Below, in pieces: positions 1 to 9,045 of a stretch of DNA of 64,000 bases; position 1 is the stretch's first letter; every line of letters begins with the position of its first letter. Origin of the DNA: Gemmatimonadota bacterium (lineage in GTDB: Bacteria > Gemmatimonadota > Gemmatimonadetes > Longimicrobiales > Gaopeijiaceae); contig JAJEBR010000112.1 of the NCBI GenBank assembly GCA_022822445.1, forward strand, positions 62,001-126,000, in the 5' to 3' direction. The position numbers and the translations under genes are program-made. The notes under the pieces were generated by a model. That model was not told where the DNA came from. It did not search any database and saw only the letters and a list, made by a program, of their open reading frames with translations.

Positions 1-255
1 CGGGTACTGGACGTCGTTCATGTAGACGGAACCACTCCGTTCCACCCACACGTTCAGGATGTCCTTCTGCTTCTTGTCGATCTTCTCGATCGCCTCCGCC
101 TGCGCCCAGTCGATATCGCGGTTCTTGTCGCTCTGGAAGACGGTGGAGACCATGAAGAAGATGAGAAGCAGGAAGGCGATGTCGGCCATCGACGACGACG
201 GGATCTCCGAAGCGGCCTTCGACTTGCGCTGCAGACCTCCGGCTCTGACACCCAT
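1..255 (-). CDS. exbD: ExbD/TolR-type biopolymer transport protein, second copy (3' end cut by window)
   Basis: Reading the minus strand from the ATG at 255 gives 85 codons that stay open to the window edge, so the C-terminus is missing. The protein has a short basic N-terminus, then SMADIAFLLLIFFMV as its single membrane span, with the Asp (about residue 25) that in ExbD/TolR faces the proton channel. A charged periplasmic part follows. The family forms the proton-driven ExbB-ExbD or TolQ-TolR motor that energises outer-membrane work. A GGAGGAG ribosome site overlaps the stop of the preceding exbD, six bases upstream. It differs clearly from its neighbour after the membrane span, so the two may form a heteromeric stator. 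TolR and ExbD cannot be told apart here. Confidence 0.85.
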   Translation of the reverse strand, partial: MGVRAGGLQRKSKAASEIPSSSMADIAFLLLIFFMVSTVFQSDKNRDIDWAQAEAIEKIDKKQKDILNVWVERSGSVYMNDVQYP

Positions 256-261
256 GTTCGG

Positions 262-687
262 CTACTCCTCCAGCAGGGAGATGGAAATGCGAATGGCGCC
301 CGCCGCCTGAAGGGCGTCAAGGACATCGAGCATCATGCGGTATGGGGCGTCGCGGTGCGTGTTGATCGATGCGATCAGATTGGGATTCTCTTCCACATCC
401 TGCCGCCAGATCAACTTGAGCGCATCCGCGCGCACGGTCTGCTCCTGCTGGCTCTCACCGCGCTTGATGATCACCTGGCCGGTCGGCTGCACGATGATGT
501 GGAGGACGTTCTTCGCACTGACCTCCTGGGTCTCGCCCTGTTCGGGGAGCACCAGCTGCAGTCCCTTGTCCTTCGGGAAGGTGGTGGTGACCAGGAAGAA
601 GATCAGGAGAAGGAAAGCGATGTCGGCCATCGACGAGGATGGAATCTCGTCGGAGACCTTGGATTTCTTGTTGCCGAGAACCGCCAT
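262..687 (-). CDS. exbD: ExbD/TolR-type biopolymer transport protein
   Basis: A complete 141-residue ExbD/TolR protein, the usual length. One membrane span lies at about residues 19-37 within SSSMADIAFLLLIFFLV. Asp22 is the conserved proton-path aspartate. A periplasmic domain follows, with the typical end DALQAAGAIRISISLLEE. It is the small subunit of the proton-driven inner-membrane motor and would work with the ExbB protein encoded just upstream (797-1456). The 109-nt gap to exbB is AT-richer in part and holds TACAAT on the minus strand (721-726), a possible extra -10 element without a good -35. The start is ATG at 687. The second ExbD copy follows six bases after the stop. Confidence 0.92.
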   Translation of the reverse strand: MAVLGNKKSKVSDEIPSSSMADIAFLLLIFFLVTTTFPKDKGLQLVLPEQGETQEVSAKNVLHIIVQPTGQVIIKRGESQQEQTVRADALKLIWRQDVEENPNLIASINTHRDAPYRMMLDVLDALQAAGAIRISISLLEE

Positions 688-796
688 GAATGATTTCGCC
701 TCCGTGCCGACTGAATATGTATTGTACCCTCCAGGGGCCGCCAGGTTCCCCGCCGGCCAAAGGGGGAGGGGAGTCCGGGACCCCGGTTTGCTCGAT

Positions 797-1456
797 TCAG
801 GCCACGACCCTGAGTTTCCCCTCGCGCTCCAGGTCCCACGCCAGGTTGAGCACCTTCTGTGTGCTTTCCTCCATGTCGACGATCAGCTTGTCGATTCGGG
901 CCACGAAATAATTGTAGCCGATATTCACCGGAATTGCGATGGTCAGCCCCGCCGCGGTGGTGAGCAGGGCGACCTTGATGCCGCCGGCAACCGTCACCGG
1001 TTCCACATCGCCCGAGGCCGCGATCGATTCGAAGGCCAGAATCATGCCGGCCACCGTGCCCAGGAATCCCATCAGCGGGGCCACGTTCGCGATTGTGGCC
1101 AGGATGACCAGGCCGCGTTCGAGGAAGCTGAGTTCGATGGCGCCGGTGGTGGAGATGACCTGCTCCAGTTCCCCCTTCCGGACGCTCATGTGGCGGATCC
1201 GGCGAAGCCCGGCGAGCAGGATGGCGGCAGCGGGACCGGGCGTTGCCGCGGCGATTTCCGCAGCCTTTTCGAGCGATTCACCCCTCGCCGCCTCTTCGAC
1301 GCTCTCCATTACGCTCAGCGCGCTACGGTGCGCCACCCAGAGGGTCCAGGTCTTGGCGATGATGACCCCCAGGCCGATGAGCGAGCAGATGATGAGGGGA
1401 TACATCATCGGGCCGCCATCCACGAAGAGCTGTGAAAGCTCGTAATTGCTGTCCAA
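797..1456 (-). CDS. exbB: MotA/TolQ/ExbB proton channel protein
   Basis: Large subunit of the ExbB/TolQ proton channel. It has three membrane spans (about residues 17-36, 115-142 and 160-186). The middle one contains the conserved APLMGFLGTVAGMI segment, and the third carries the paired threonines (LLTTAAGLT) of the proton path. I chose the TTG at 1456 (protein of 219 residues beginning MDSNYELSQLF) because AGGAG lies six bases upstream. The longer open frame back to 1531 would run into the promoter -35 box. First gene of an exbB-exbD-exbD operon. No tolA, tolB, pal or tonB is visible, so Tol versus Exb function stays open. Confidence 0.92.
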   Translation of the reverse strand: MDSNYELSQLFVDGGPMMYPLIICSLIGLGVIIAKTWTLWVAHRSALSVMESVEEAARGESLEKAAEIAAATPGPAAAILLAGLRRIRHMSVRKGELEQVISTTGAIELSFLERGLVILATIANVAPLMGFLGTVAGMILAFESIAASGDVEPVTVAGGIKVALLTTAAGLTIAIPVNIGYNYFVARIDKLIVDMEESTQKVLNLAWDLEREGKLRVVA

Positions 1457-1502
1457 GGTCTGCTCCTGATGAGCGGTTGCGGTTGAATCGGGAACCCGCG
1501 CC

Positions 1503-1531
1503 AATGTAGGGTGCCGTGGCCCGGTCGTCAA
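1503..1531 (-). promoter_or_regulatory. sigma-70-type promoter of exbB-exbD-exbD
   Basis: On the minus strand TTGACG (1526-1531) is followed by a 17-base spacer and TACATT (1503-1508). Transcription would begin near 1496, giving a leader of about 40 nt before the TTG start at 1456. This is the best -35/-10 pair in the window. It also rules out the longer upstream start of exbB. Confidence 0.6.
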
Positions 1532-1571
1532 CGATAATCGCGTTCACCCCTTCCGCAGACTGTTATTCTTC

Positions 1572-2387
1572 GTGGTCATGAACGGCTTTTCGCAACAGCT
1601 GCAGTTCCTGCGCCCCGGGTGGACCGATCTGGTCGAGATCGCGATCGTCTTCATCCTGATCTACCGGATCCTGCTCCTGGTCCGGGAAACCCGGGCAATG
1701 CAGATGCTGCTGGGGGTGCTCCTGCTGGCGGGCCTCTATCTGATGGCGGTGGTCCTGGACTTCTCCCTGATCCGGGGCCTCCTCCAGGCCCTCCTGGAGT
1801 ACGGCGCAATTGCGGCGCTGGTGGTCTTCCAGCCCGAGATGCGCGCGGCGCTCGCCCGCCTCGGCCAGACCCCGCTCGTGCGGCTTCTCGGCCAGGCCCA
1901 GGAGACCCGCGTGATCGACCGGCTGGTCGAGGGTGTCGAACGGCTCAGCCTCCAGGGGGTCGGCGCCATCGTGGCGGTGCAGCGCGAGACTGGGCTGAAG
2001 GAATATGCCCGCACGGGGAGCGGGGTCGAAGCCGTGCTTTCCGCGGATCTCCTCGGAACGATCTTTGCGCCGCACTCACCACTGCACGACGGGGCGGTGA
2101 TCGTGGTCGGCAACACCATCAAGGCCGCGGGCGCGATCCTTCCGCTGACCCAGAACCCGGTGAGCGACAGCTCCCTCGGCACCCGCCACCGCGCGGCCAT
2201 CGGACTGAGCGAGGAGACCGACGCGGTCGTGATCGTCGTGAGCGAGGAGACTTCCCGCATATCCGTAGCCCACCGGGGCAGGATCGAACTCGGCGTTACC
2301 GGCGAGCGCCTGCGCGGAATGCTGGAGCGCTGGCTGCCGGAGCCCGAAGGACTGCGGACGGCACCCCTCTTCGGGGAGTCGAGCTAG
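1572..2387 (+). CDS. cdaA: Diadenylate cyclase (CdaA/DacA type)
   Basis: Makes the second messenger c-di-AMP from two ATP at the inner membrane. Three N-terminal membrane spans (about residues 19-37, 45-63 and 67-85) precede the DAC domain. Its signature motifs DGA (173-175, in HDGAVIVVG) and RHR (205-207, in GTRHRAA) are both intact, so the enzyme should be active. Length (271) matches CdaA. The start is GTG at 1572, or the ATG two codons later; neither has a good ribosome site. No cdaR or glmM neighbour is present, unlike the Firmicutes operon. The gene is divergent from exbB. Its TAG stop shares the CTAG tetranucleotide with the stop of ftsH on the other strand. Confidence 0.92.
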   Translation: MVMNGFSQQLQFLRPGWTDLVEIAIVFILIYRILLLVRETRAMQMLLGVLLLAGLYLMAVVLDFSLIRGLLQALLEYGAIAALVVFQPEMRAALARLGQTPLVRLLGQAQETRVIDRLVEGVERLSLQGVGAIVAVQRETGLKEYARTGSGVEAVLSADLLGTIFAPHSPLHDGAVIVVGNTIKAAGAILPLTQNPVSDSSLGTRHRAAIGLSEETDAVVIVVSEETSRISVAHRGRIELGVTGERLRGMLERWLPEPEGLRTAPLFGESS

Positions 2388-4375
2388 CCCGGCGAGGGTA
2401 GCGGATCGGCCGACCCCAGTCCCGGCTGCGGCTTCACGACCACCTTCACCTCCTTGTCCGCCGTGGCCTCCGGGGGCGCTTCGGACTCGAAGTCGGTGAC
2501 GAGGGCCGGAAGTTCCTTCCCTTTCACGAGCAGCTGGATCTCGTCGGCGTCCAGGGTTTCCCGGTCGAGCAACGCCTCCGCGATGCGCCTGAGGAGGTCC
2601 CGGTGGTCCTCGATGATCTCACGCGCCCTGCGGTGCGCCAGGTCGAGGATGTGCTTGACCTCCTCGTCGACCTGCTGCGCGGTGTAATCGGATACCTCCC
2701 GGCGCTGAACCAGCTCCCGCCCCAGGAAGACCTCCTGCTCGCTGTCCCCCACGGCCATGAGGCCAATCCGCTCGGACATGCCGAAGCGCGTCACCATGCG
2801 CCGGGCCATCGTCGTGGCGCCCTCGATGTCGTTGCCGGCTCCCGTCGTGACGTGTTCCGGGCCGAAGGCGAGCTCCTCCGCGACCCGGCCCCCGAAGAGC
2901 ATGGCCAGCTGGCCGTTCAGCCATTCGCGAGTGTGGGAGTGGCGGTCCTCTTCGGGGAGCGATGCGGTCAGCCCGAGCGCACGGCCCCGCGGCACGATGG
3001 TCACCTTGTGGACGGGGTCGAGACCGGGGACCTTCACGCCGATGACGACGTGGCCCGCCTCGTGGTAGGCGGTCAGCTCGCGCTCCGCGTCGGTCAGCAC
3101 CATGCTCCGCCGCTCGGTGCCGAGCATGACCTTGTCCTTGGCCTGCTCGAAGTCCTCCATCGCGACGCGGTCCACCCCCCTGCGCGCGGCGAACAGCGCC
3201 GCCTCGTTGCAGATGTTGGAGAGGTCGGCCCCGCTCAGCCCCGGCGTTCCGCGCGCGACCAGCGAAAGTTCGACGTCTTCGCCGAGGGGCAGCTTCCTGG
3301 CGTGGACGCGAAGAATCCCCTCTCGCCCCTTCACGTCCGGGAGGTCCACCACCACCTGCCGGTCGAAGCGTCCCGGACGCAGGAGCGCCGGATCGAGCAC
3401 GTCGGGGCGGTTGGTCGCCGCCAGAAGGATGACGCCCTCGTTGGCTTCGAACCCGTCCATCTCCACCAGCAGCGCGTTCAGCGTCTGCTCGCGCTCGTCG
3501 TGGCCGCCGCCGAGCCCGGCACCCCGGTGCCTGCCCACGGCGTCGATCTCGTCGACGAAGATGATGCAGGGCGCGTGCGCCTTCCCCTGCTCGAAGAGGT
3601 CGCGCACCCGGGACGCACCCACGCCCACGAACATCTCGACGAAATCGGAGCCGGACATCTGGAAGAAGGGCCGGCCCGCCTCACCGGCGACCGCCCGCGC
3701 TAGCAGGGTCTTCCCCGTGCCGGGCGGACCCACCAGCAGGACGCCCTTCGGCAGCCGGCCCCCGAGCCGCGAGAAACGCGGCGGGTCCTTCAGGAACTCG
3801 ATGATCTCCTCGAGCTCGGCCTTGGCCTCCTGGGCACCGGCGACATCCGCGAAGGTCACCTGCGGGGTGTCCGGACTGATCAGCCGCGCCTTGGAACGCC
3901 CGAACTGGAACGCGCGATTGCCCCCGCTCTGCATCGCACGCAGGAACCAGATCCAGAACACGATGAAGAGCAGGAAGGGAAAGATCGAGAAGACCCAGGT
4001 CCCCCACCCCGGCCCGCGGGGAACGGAGTGGATCTCGACGTCCGCCTCCGCCATGCGTTCCGACAGATCCGCGCCGACGCCAGGGGGAAGCTTGGCAACG
4101 AACTCGGTGATCTCCGCTTCGTCCAGCGTGATCGTGTTCTTTAGCTCTCCCTGGACCGTCTGCTCACCGTGGAAGGTGGCTGCGAGGACGTTGTCGTTCT
4201 CCAGCTGCCGGAGGAGCTCGGTGTAGTTGATCTCGCCGCTATTGCGGTCGGATCGGCTCATGAAGTTGTAGCCGAGGGCCGCCAGGAGCCCGACAAGCAA
4301 CCAGAGCGACGCCGCCCGCGACATCTTGCGGAGCTTCGGCGGTTCCTTCTGTGGCGGTTTCTTCGCTTCCGACAT
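2384..4375 (-). CDS. ftsH: ATP-dependent zinc metalloprotease FtsH
   Basis: Membrane-anchored AAA+ protease for quality control of membrane and regulatory proteins. It has two N-terminal spans (about 22-38 and 126-146) flanking a periplasmic domain. Walker A is GPPGTGKT (216-223) and Walker B is IIFVDE (271-276). The second region of homology contains [19 protein letters not shown], and the zinc site is HEAGH (438-442). The full length of 663 residues includes a C-terminal tail rich in Pro, Glu and Lys. I place the start at the ATG at 4375, with GGAAAGG upstream. The open frame further upstream only shadows hpt. The gene follows hpt and tilS, a gene order found in many phyla. Confidence 0.97.
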   Translation of the reverse strand: MSEAKKPPQKEPPKLRKMSRAASLWLLVGLLAALGYNFMSRSDRNSGEINYTELLRQLENDNVLAATFHGEQTVQGELKNTITLDEAEITEFVAKLPPGVGADLSERMAEADVEIHSVPRGPGWGTWVFSIFPFLLFIVFWIWFLRAMQSGGNRAFQFGRSKARLISPDTPQVTFADVAGAQEAKAELEEIIEFLKDPPRFSRLGGRLPKGVLLVGPPGTGKTLLARAVAGEAGRPFFQMSGSDFVEMFVGVGASRVRDLFEQGKAHAPCIIFVDEIDAVGRHRGAGLGGGHDEREQTLNALLVEMDGFEANEGVILLAATNRPDVLDPALLRPGRFDRQVVVDLPDVKGREGILRVHARKLPLGEDVELSLVARGTPGLSGADLSNICNEAALFAARRGVDRVAMEDFEQAKDKVMLGTERRSMVLTDAERELTAYHEAGHVVIGVKVPGLDPVHKVTIVPRGRALGLTASLPEEDRHSHTREWLNGQLAMLFGGRVAEELAFGPEHVTTGAGNDIEGATTMARRMVTRFGMSERIGLMAVGDSEQEVFLGRELVQRREVSDYTAQQVDEEVKHILDLAHRRAREIIEDHRDLLRRIAEALLDRETLDADEIQLLVKGKELPALVTDFESEAPPEATADKEVKVVVKPQPGLGSADPLPSPG

Positions 4376-4395
4376 GACGCCTTTCCGGTGCCTGA

Positions 4396-4941
4396 TCAGA
4401 TGGAGCCGATATAGGGAAGGTGCCGAAAGTCCTCGGCAAAATCCAATCCGTAACCTACCAGAAAATCGCCCGGTGCGTCGAAACCGACCCATCGGACGGC
4501 CCACTCGAGCTCCGCCAACCGCTTGTGGAGGAGGGTGCAGATCTCGAAACTGGCCGGCTCCCGTTCGAGGAGCAGAGGCACCACCCGCTTGATCGTTGTG
4601 CCGCTGTCCACGATATCCTCTACGAGAATCACATGCCGGCCCTTCATCGACGCCTCCGGGTTGTACACCAGTCTCACGTCGCCGCTGCTCACGCGCTCCT
4701 TCCCGTAGCTGGACGCGGCCAGGAAATCGACCTGGATGGGGATGGGAACCTGGCGCACCAGGTCGGCGATGAAGATGAAGGATCCCTTGAGCAGGCCCAG
4801 CACGAGAATGTCGTCGCCGGGCGCGTACGCTTCGCCGATCGCGCGGCCCAGCTCTTCCACCCGCCGCCGGATCGCCTCGGCGGAGAAGACGACGCGCAGC
4901 AGCTGACGGTCCCCGAGACGGCCATCTCCCCCTGGCTTCAC
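4396..4941 (-). CDS. hpt: Hypoxanthine phosphoribosyltransferase
   Basis: Purine salvage enzyme converting hypoxanthine or guanine and PRPP to IMP or GMP in the cytosol. The PRPP-binding loop VILVEDIVDSGTT lies at residues 104-116, and LLKGSFIFIADL and VDFLAASSYG are the other family signatures. Length (181) is typical. The GTG start at 4941 overlaps the tilS stop as GTGA and is preceded by a strong AGGAGGT, so translation is coupled to tilS yet also has its own ribosome site. The ftsH start lies 20 bases downstream of its stop. In Bacillus the homologous HprT interacts with TilS and FtsH regulation; whether that holds here is unknown. Confidence 0.95.
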   Translation of the reverse strand: MKPGGDGRLGDRQLLRVVFSAEAIRRRVEELGRAIGEAYAPGDDILVLGLLKGSFIFIADLVRQVPIPIQVDFLAASSYGKERVSSGDVRLVYNPEASMKGRHVILVEDIVDSGTTIKRVVPLLLEREPASFEICTLLHKRLAELEWAVRWVGFDAPGDFLVGYGLDFAEDFRHLPYIGSI

Positions 4942-5936
4942 GGTCCACCTCCTGATTCAGGGTTTCGATTCAACGAGAGGATTCTCACCACGTCCAGGTG
5001 GCGCCCCACCACCACCCCACCCGCGACCTCGATCCGGCGGCCGCTCCGCGCGTCATGCACGAACCGGACCAGCACCTCGGTCGCGACCCGCCCAGGATCG
5101 CCGCCCAGCCGCTGCACGGCACGCCGCAGCACCATCGTCAGCACGGGGCGCGACAGGGCGCGCAGTGCGTCGCGGTCCAGCGACAGCCCTCCCGGCTCGC
5201 CCCCGTCCGGTTCAGCCCCCAGCACCGCGATCCGCTCGTCCAGGAGTTCGTCCAGGGCGGCACCCTCCAGGCGGCTCGTCCCCGCCAGCGCCGCCAGCGC
5301 GCCGCGCGCGCCCGGAACCGCCTCCTCCAGGGCGGGCAGAATCTCGTGGCGGATGCGGTTGCGCGTCCAGCGAACGTCGCGGTTCGTGGGGTCGTCCCGG
5401 AAGGGAATGCCGTGCTCGGCCGCGCAGGCCTCGATCTCGGCGCGCCGGAAGGGGAGCAGCGGTCGCACCACCGCCGGCCGACGCTCTGCCCGGATCCCGC
5501 CCAGGCCGCGCGGGCCGCTTCCCCGTGCGGCCCGGAAGAGCACGGTTTCGGCCTGATCGTCGGCGGTGTGCGCGGTCATCGTCACCGCACCGGTCCCAAG
5601 CCCCCGCCGCACCTCCTCGAAGAAGCGGTAGCGCAGCTTCCTGCCTGCGGCCTCGGTGGCCACCGTCCCGCCGGCCTTCCGAAGGTGGAAGGGGACCCCC
5701 CACTCGGCGCATACCCCACCTACCCACGCCGCGTCGTCACCGCTGTCCTCGCGCATCCGGTGGTCGACGTGGGCCGCGTGCAGGCGCACCCCGGGCGGGC
5801 CGTCCCGAAGACGCATCAGGTGGAGCAGCGTCATCGAGTCGACGCCGCCCGAGACGCCGACCACAACGCCGACCCCCTCCGCGAGCCACCCGGCGCCTGC
5901 AATGTGTTCGGCGAAGCGCCCCTCGAGCCCCTTCAC
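4938..5936 (-). CDS. tilS: tRNA(Ile)-lysidine synthase
   Basis: Modifies C34 of the CAU-anticodon isoleucine tRNA to lysidine, changing its decoding from AUG to AUA. The N-terminal PP-loop is VVGVSGGVDS, with SGGVDS at residues 29-34. It is followed by the HVDHRMREDSGDDA and MTAHTADDQAETVLFR signatures. The 332-residue protein has the catalytic and first C-terminal helical regions but appears to lack the last domain of longer TilS proteins, like the short Aquifex form. The GTG start at 5936 overlaps the phosphodiesterase stop (GTGA). The open frame continuing upstream to 6695 is only a shadow of that gene. Confidence 0.94.
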   Translation of the reverse strand: MKGLEGRFAEHIAGAGWLAEGVGVVVGVSGGVDSMTLLHLMRLRDGPPGVRLHAAHVDHRMREDSGDDAAWVGGVCAEWGVPFHLRKAGGTVATEAAGRKLRYRFFEEVRRGLGTGAVTMTAHTADDQAETVLFRAARGSGPRGLGGIRAERRPAVVRPLLPFRRAEIEACAAEHGIPFRDDPTNRDVRWTRNRIRHEILPALEEAVPGARGALAALAGTSRLEGAALDELLDERIAVLGAEPDGGEPGGLSLDRDALRALSRPVLTMVLRRAVQRLGGDPGRVATEVLVRFVHDARSGRRIEVAGGVVVGRHLDVVRILSLNRNPESGGGP

Positions 5937-6820
5937 GCCCCGGACTCCGCCGACAGTGCCTCCGCACCCGTCGGGCGCGTCGCCACGCCATTGGATACCA
6001 CCGGCGGCGGCGGACGCCCGGCGACCTCCGCCAGCACTCCGGCCAGCACGTCGGGGCGGTCGGTCATGATCCCGTCCGCCCCCCACTCCAGCAGCCGACG
6101 CATGTCCGCGGGGTCGTCCACCGTCCATACGTACACCGGCATGTTCGCCGCCCTGGCCGCCCGCAGCAGCGCCGGAGTGACCACCCGCAGCCTGCCGGAC
6201 CTCTCGGGCAGCTGGAACCCGTCGGCAGCCGGCAAATACCACCGCCCGGCGGGGCCCAGGCGATGCAGAACCCAGAAGGGGGCGACCTGCCTCCGCGACG
6301 CACCCCACGGACCTCTGTAGCCTCGTGCCCCGGCGCGCGTTTTCTCGAACTCGGCTCCCACCAGGACCCGCCGCTCGGCCCTGGCGGCCCGGATGAGCCT
6401 CACCAGCGGCCCCGCGGTTTCCGCGGCCTTCGGCTCGACGATCATGCGCATGCGGGGGAAGGTCTCGAGCACCTCCTCGAAGAGCGGAATGCGCACGCCG
6501 CAGCCTCGCCAGGGCCCGGTGCCGTTCACGCCCTGAAACCGGTAGCCGGCGTCGAGTTCCCGGGCTTCCGCCCAACTCATCTCGCGGATCCGGCCCGCCC
6601 CGTCGGTGGTGCGGTCCACGGTCTCGTCGTGGAGCACCACCACGCGCCCGTCCGCAGTGAGGCGCACGTCCATTTCGAGCATGTCGGCGTCCCATTCCTG
6701 CACGGCGGCGTGGAAGGCGGCCATCGTGTTCTCGGGAGCCAGCCCGGCTCCGCCACGGTGCGCGATCAGCTGTGGCGCGCCCGCGAAGAAGGGGTGCCCG
6801 GGACGGGGGAAACGCGCCAT
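5933..6820 (-). CDS. Glycerophosphodiester phosphodiesterase
   Basis: Hydrolyses glycerophosphodiesters to glycerol-3-phosphate and an alcohol. A single GDPD barrel of 295 residues carries the hallmark AHRGGAGLAPENT (His21, Arg22, Glu30) and LEMDVRLTADGRVVVLHD (Glu49, Asp51, His64). These supply the general acid/base and metal ligands. No signal peptide is evident, so it is probably cytosolic, like UgpQ. I set the start at ATG 6820, 11 bases after the S46 peptidase stop. The longer frame upstream shadows that gene. It overlaps tilS by four bases, placing a lipid-breakdown enzyme at the head of the tilS-hpt-ftsH run. Confidence 0.93.
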   Translation of the reverse strand: MARFPRPGHPFFAGAPQLIAHRGGAGLAPENTMAAFHAAVQEWDADMLEMDVRLTADGRVVVLHDETVDRTTDGAGRIREMSWAEARELDAGYRFQGVNGTGPWRGCGVRIPLFEEVLETFPRMRMIVEPKAAETAGPLVRLIRAARAERRVLVGAEFEKTRAGARGYRGPWGASRRQVAPFWVLHRLGPAGRWYLPAADGFQLPERSGRLRVVTPALLRAARAANMPVYVWTVDDPADMRRLLEWGADGIMTDRPDVLAGVLAEVAGRPPPPVVSNGVATRPTGAEALSAESGA

Positions 6821-6831
6821 GGATATGGTCG

Positions 6832-9045
6832 TCAGCGCCCCCCGGTCAGCTCCTGCACGATCCTGTCCGCCCCGTAGATATCCTCCAGGGCCTCCAGGAT
6901 GCCGCGGGCGTCCACGGCCACGGAGCGATTCAGATCCGGGATGTAGATGTAGTCGCCTGGGAGGCTGTCGATGTTCCCGTCGAAGACCAGCCCCACGACC
7001 TCCAGGTCGCGGTTCACCACCGGCGAGCCCGAGTTGCCGCCGATGATGTCGGCGGTGCTGACGAAGTTGAGCGGGGTGGAGAGGTCGAACCCGGGGGGCG
7101 GCGCGGCCCAGCGTGCAGGGAGCGCCCACTCATCCGCGCCGGGGTTCGAGTAGTGCCGGTCGTAGAGGCCGTAGTAGGTCGTGAACGCCGGGGCGAGGGT
7201 GCCGTTGTACGGGAACCCGCGGACGACGCCGTCGGCAAGGCGCAGCGAGAAGGTGGCGTCGGGGGGCACGGCCGTTCCGCTGACCTCGAAGCGGGCTCGG
7301 CCGAGGAGAGCGGCGATCTGCTCCTCGCGTGGACCCACGGTGAAGGCCACCGTTTGCTGGAGCGGGATGAAGCGCTGCAGCAGCCCCTGCACGAAGGCGA
7401 AGGCGGGGTCCAGCGAGGGGTTCAGCGTCCCGCCGGTGAGGGCATTGACGGCAGCCGCGGAGTCGGCAAACACCGAGCCGGAGAAGACGGACGCGGCCAG
7501 CTCCTGCGGGGTGCGTCCCCCCAGCAGGCCGGTAACCGCGGGGTCGTTCGCTCCGAAGGCGCCGACCAGGTCCTCGACGCGCGCCGTCAGGAGCGCCCGG
7601 TCGAGTTCCGCGGGGTGGTTGGGGACCGCGTTCATCTCTTCGACGAACTCCTCGAGCTCCTCGGGCGAGGCGCCGGCCTGCTGTCCGTTCAGGTATCCGA
7701 AGGAGGCCAGGGTGCGCATGATGAGCGCCGACTCGTAGTCCGGCACACCGAGGGCCGCGAAGGCCGTGAGCTCGGCTGCGAGGGCCGACTTCCGGTCCTG
7801 CAGCTCCGCCAGCTCCGCGAAGAGCGGCAGGTAGGTGTCGCCCAGCCCCGGATCGGCCGCGAGAGCCGCCTGGAAGTCCGCCTGGGAGGCCGCCCGCCGC
7901 GCGATCACGTACGGATCCTGCAGCCCGCGGTGCATCCCGGTGAACGCCTTCTGGGAGTTGAGGAGGCTGAAGAGGCCGTTGCGCACGTCGTCGATCCCGG
8001 GCTCGTCCTCCCGCCCCTCGATGTAGTCCTCGAAGACCGCGATGCGCGATTCGAAGAAGGCGAGCAGGGCGGGCATCTCCACGTCCCGGCGGAACTCCAG
8101 CTCGGCGACGGTCTGCAGCCGCGAGGTGCTGCCCGGGTTGCCGATCACGAAGACGAGGTCGCCTTCGTCCACGCCTTCGCGCGACCAGTCGAAGTGGTCG
8201 GGAGTCGTGAGCGGCGCCCCGTCATCGTCGAGCAGACGGAAGAAGGCGAAGTCCAGGGAGTAGCGCGGATAGGTGAAGTTGTCGGGCTCGCCGCCGAAGT
8301 AGCCGAGGCCCAGCTCCGGGGCCATGACCAGCGCCGCCCGGCTGTAGCGTCGGAAGACGTACGCCGAATACAGGCCGCCGTTGTAGAGCGAGATCACCTC
8401 TGCCTCGATGCCGGCGTCCTCCCCGCCCCGCTCCTCCCCGATCCGGGCGGCCACCGCCTCGGTCACGCTGTCACGCAGGGCCGAGCGCGCCTCCGCGTCC
8501 GCCGCGGCGTCGACCACCGCGCGGATCTCGGCGGTGACGTCCACGATGTCGATCAACTGGTCGGCGTCGAAGTCGGCCACCGTCCGCTCGTCGGCCAGGG
8601 TCGCCGCGTAGAAGCCCTCGTCGAGGAGGTTCTCGCCCTCTTCCGAGACCTGCGTGACGAAGTCCCGCGCGCAGTGGTGGTTCGTCATGACGAGCCCGGT
8701 GGGCGACACCAGCGACGCCGAGCAGTTGGGGATCCTGAGCGCGCCCAGGCGGGCCCGCGCGTACCAGTCGTCGCCGGGCGAGAAGCCGTAGGTGTCCGCC
8801 AGGTACGATGTGGGCGGGGCGTCGAAGGTCCACATCTTGCCGTTGTCGAATTCGCCCGCGCGGACGGTGTCGAGGCCGGGCATGGCGGGGGTGGCGGGCT
8901 GGGCGGGCTGGGCCGGGGTGGCCGCGGCCGCTCCCGGGGGCGGGCCGGGCTCGCCGGATGGCGGCAGCGGCGCGGGGGTGGCGGGGGGCGGGGGGGCGCA
9001 GGCCGCGAGGGCCAGAAGAAGGAGGGCGGCAGAGCCGGTGCGCAT
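6832..9045 (-). CDS. S46-family dipeptidyl-peptidase lipoprotein (DPP7-like)
   Basis: Secreted serine exopeptidase that removes dipeptides from oligopeptides. A lipobox LALAAC places the lipidated Cys at residue 16, followed by a Pro/Ala-rich linker to about residue 55. The catalytic features are the His in TNHHC (121-125), the Asp in PRYSLDFAFFR and the Ser in GGNSGSP (Ser672). The residue 18 after the catalytic Ser, numbered 673 in the Porphyromonas enzymes, is Gly (in LVFDGN). In this family Gly there goes with DPP7-type preference for hydrophobic P1, and Arg with DPP11-type acidic P1. The 737-residue length fits. ATG 9045 has GAGG upstream. The enzyme fits an amino-acid-scavenging lifestyle. 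Confidence 0.94.
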   Translation of the reverse strand: MRTGSAALLLLALAACAPPPPATPAPLPPSGEPGPPPGAAAATPAQPAQPATPAMPGLDTVRAGEFDNGKMWTFDAPPTSYLADTYGFSPGDDWYARARLGALRIPNCSASLVSPTGLVMTNHHCARDFVTQVSEEGENLLDEGFYAATLADERTVADFDADQLIDIVDVTAEIRAVVDAAADAEARSALRDSVTEAVAARIGEERGGEDAGIEAEVISLYNGGLYSAYVFRRYSRAALVMAPELGLGYFGGEPDNFTYPRYSLDFAFFRLLDDDGAPLTTPDHFDWSREGVDEGDLVFVIGNPGSTSRLQTVAELEFRRDVEMPALLAFFESRIAVFEDYIEGREDEPGIDDVRNGLFSLLNSQKAFTGMHRGLQDPYVIARRAASQADFQAALAADPGLGDTYLPLFAELAELQDRKSALAAELTAFAALGVPDYESALIMRTLASFGYLNGQQAGASPEELEEFVEEMNAVPNHPAELDRALLTARVEDLVGAFGANDPAVTGLLGGRTPQELAASVFSGSVFADSAAAVNALTGGTLNPSLDPAFAFVQGLLQRFIPLQQTVAFTVGPREEQIAALLGRARFEVSGTAVPPDATFSLRLADGVVRGFPYNGTLAPAFTTYYGLYDRHYSNPGADEWALPARWAAPPPGFDLSTPLNFVSTADIIGGNSGSPVVNRDLEVVGLVFDGNIDSLPGDYIYIPDLNRSVAVDARGILEALEDIYGADRIVQELTGGR

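Noticed and set aside
797-1531. Longer exbB start at 1531
   Set aside because: It would begin in the -35 box. The TTG at 1456 has AGGAG at the right distance and gives the family N-terminus.
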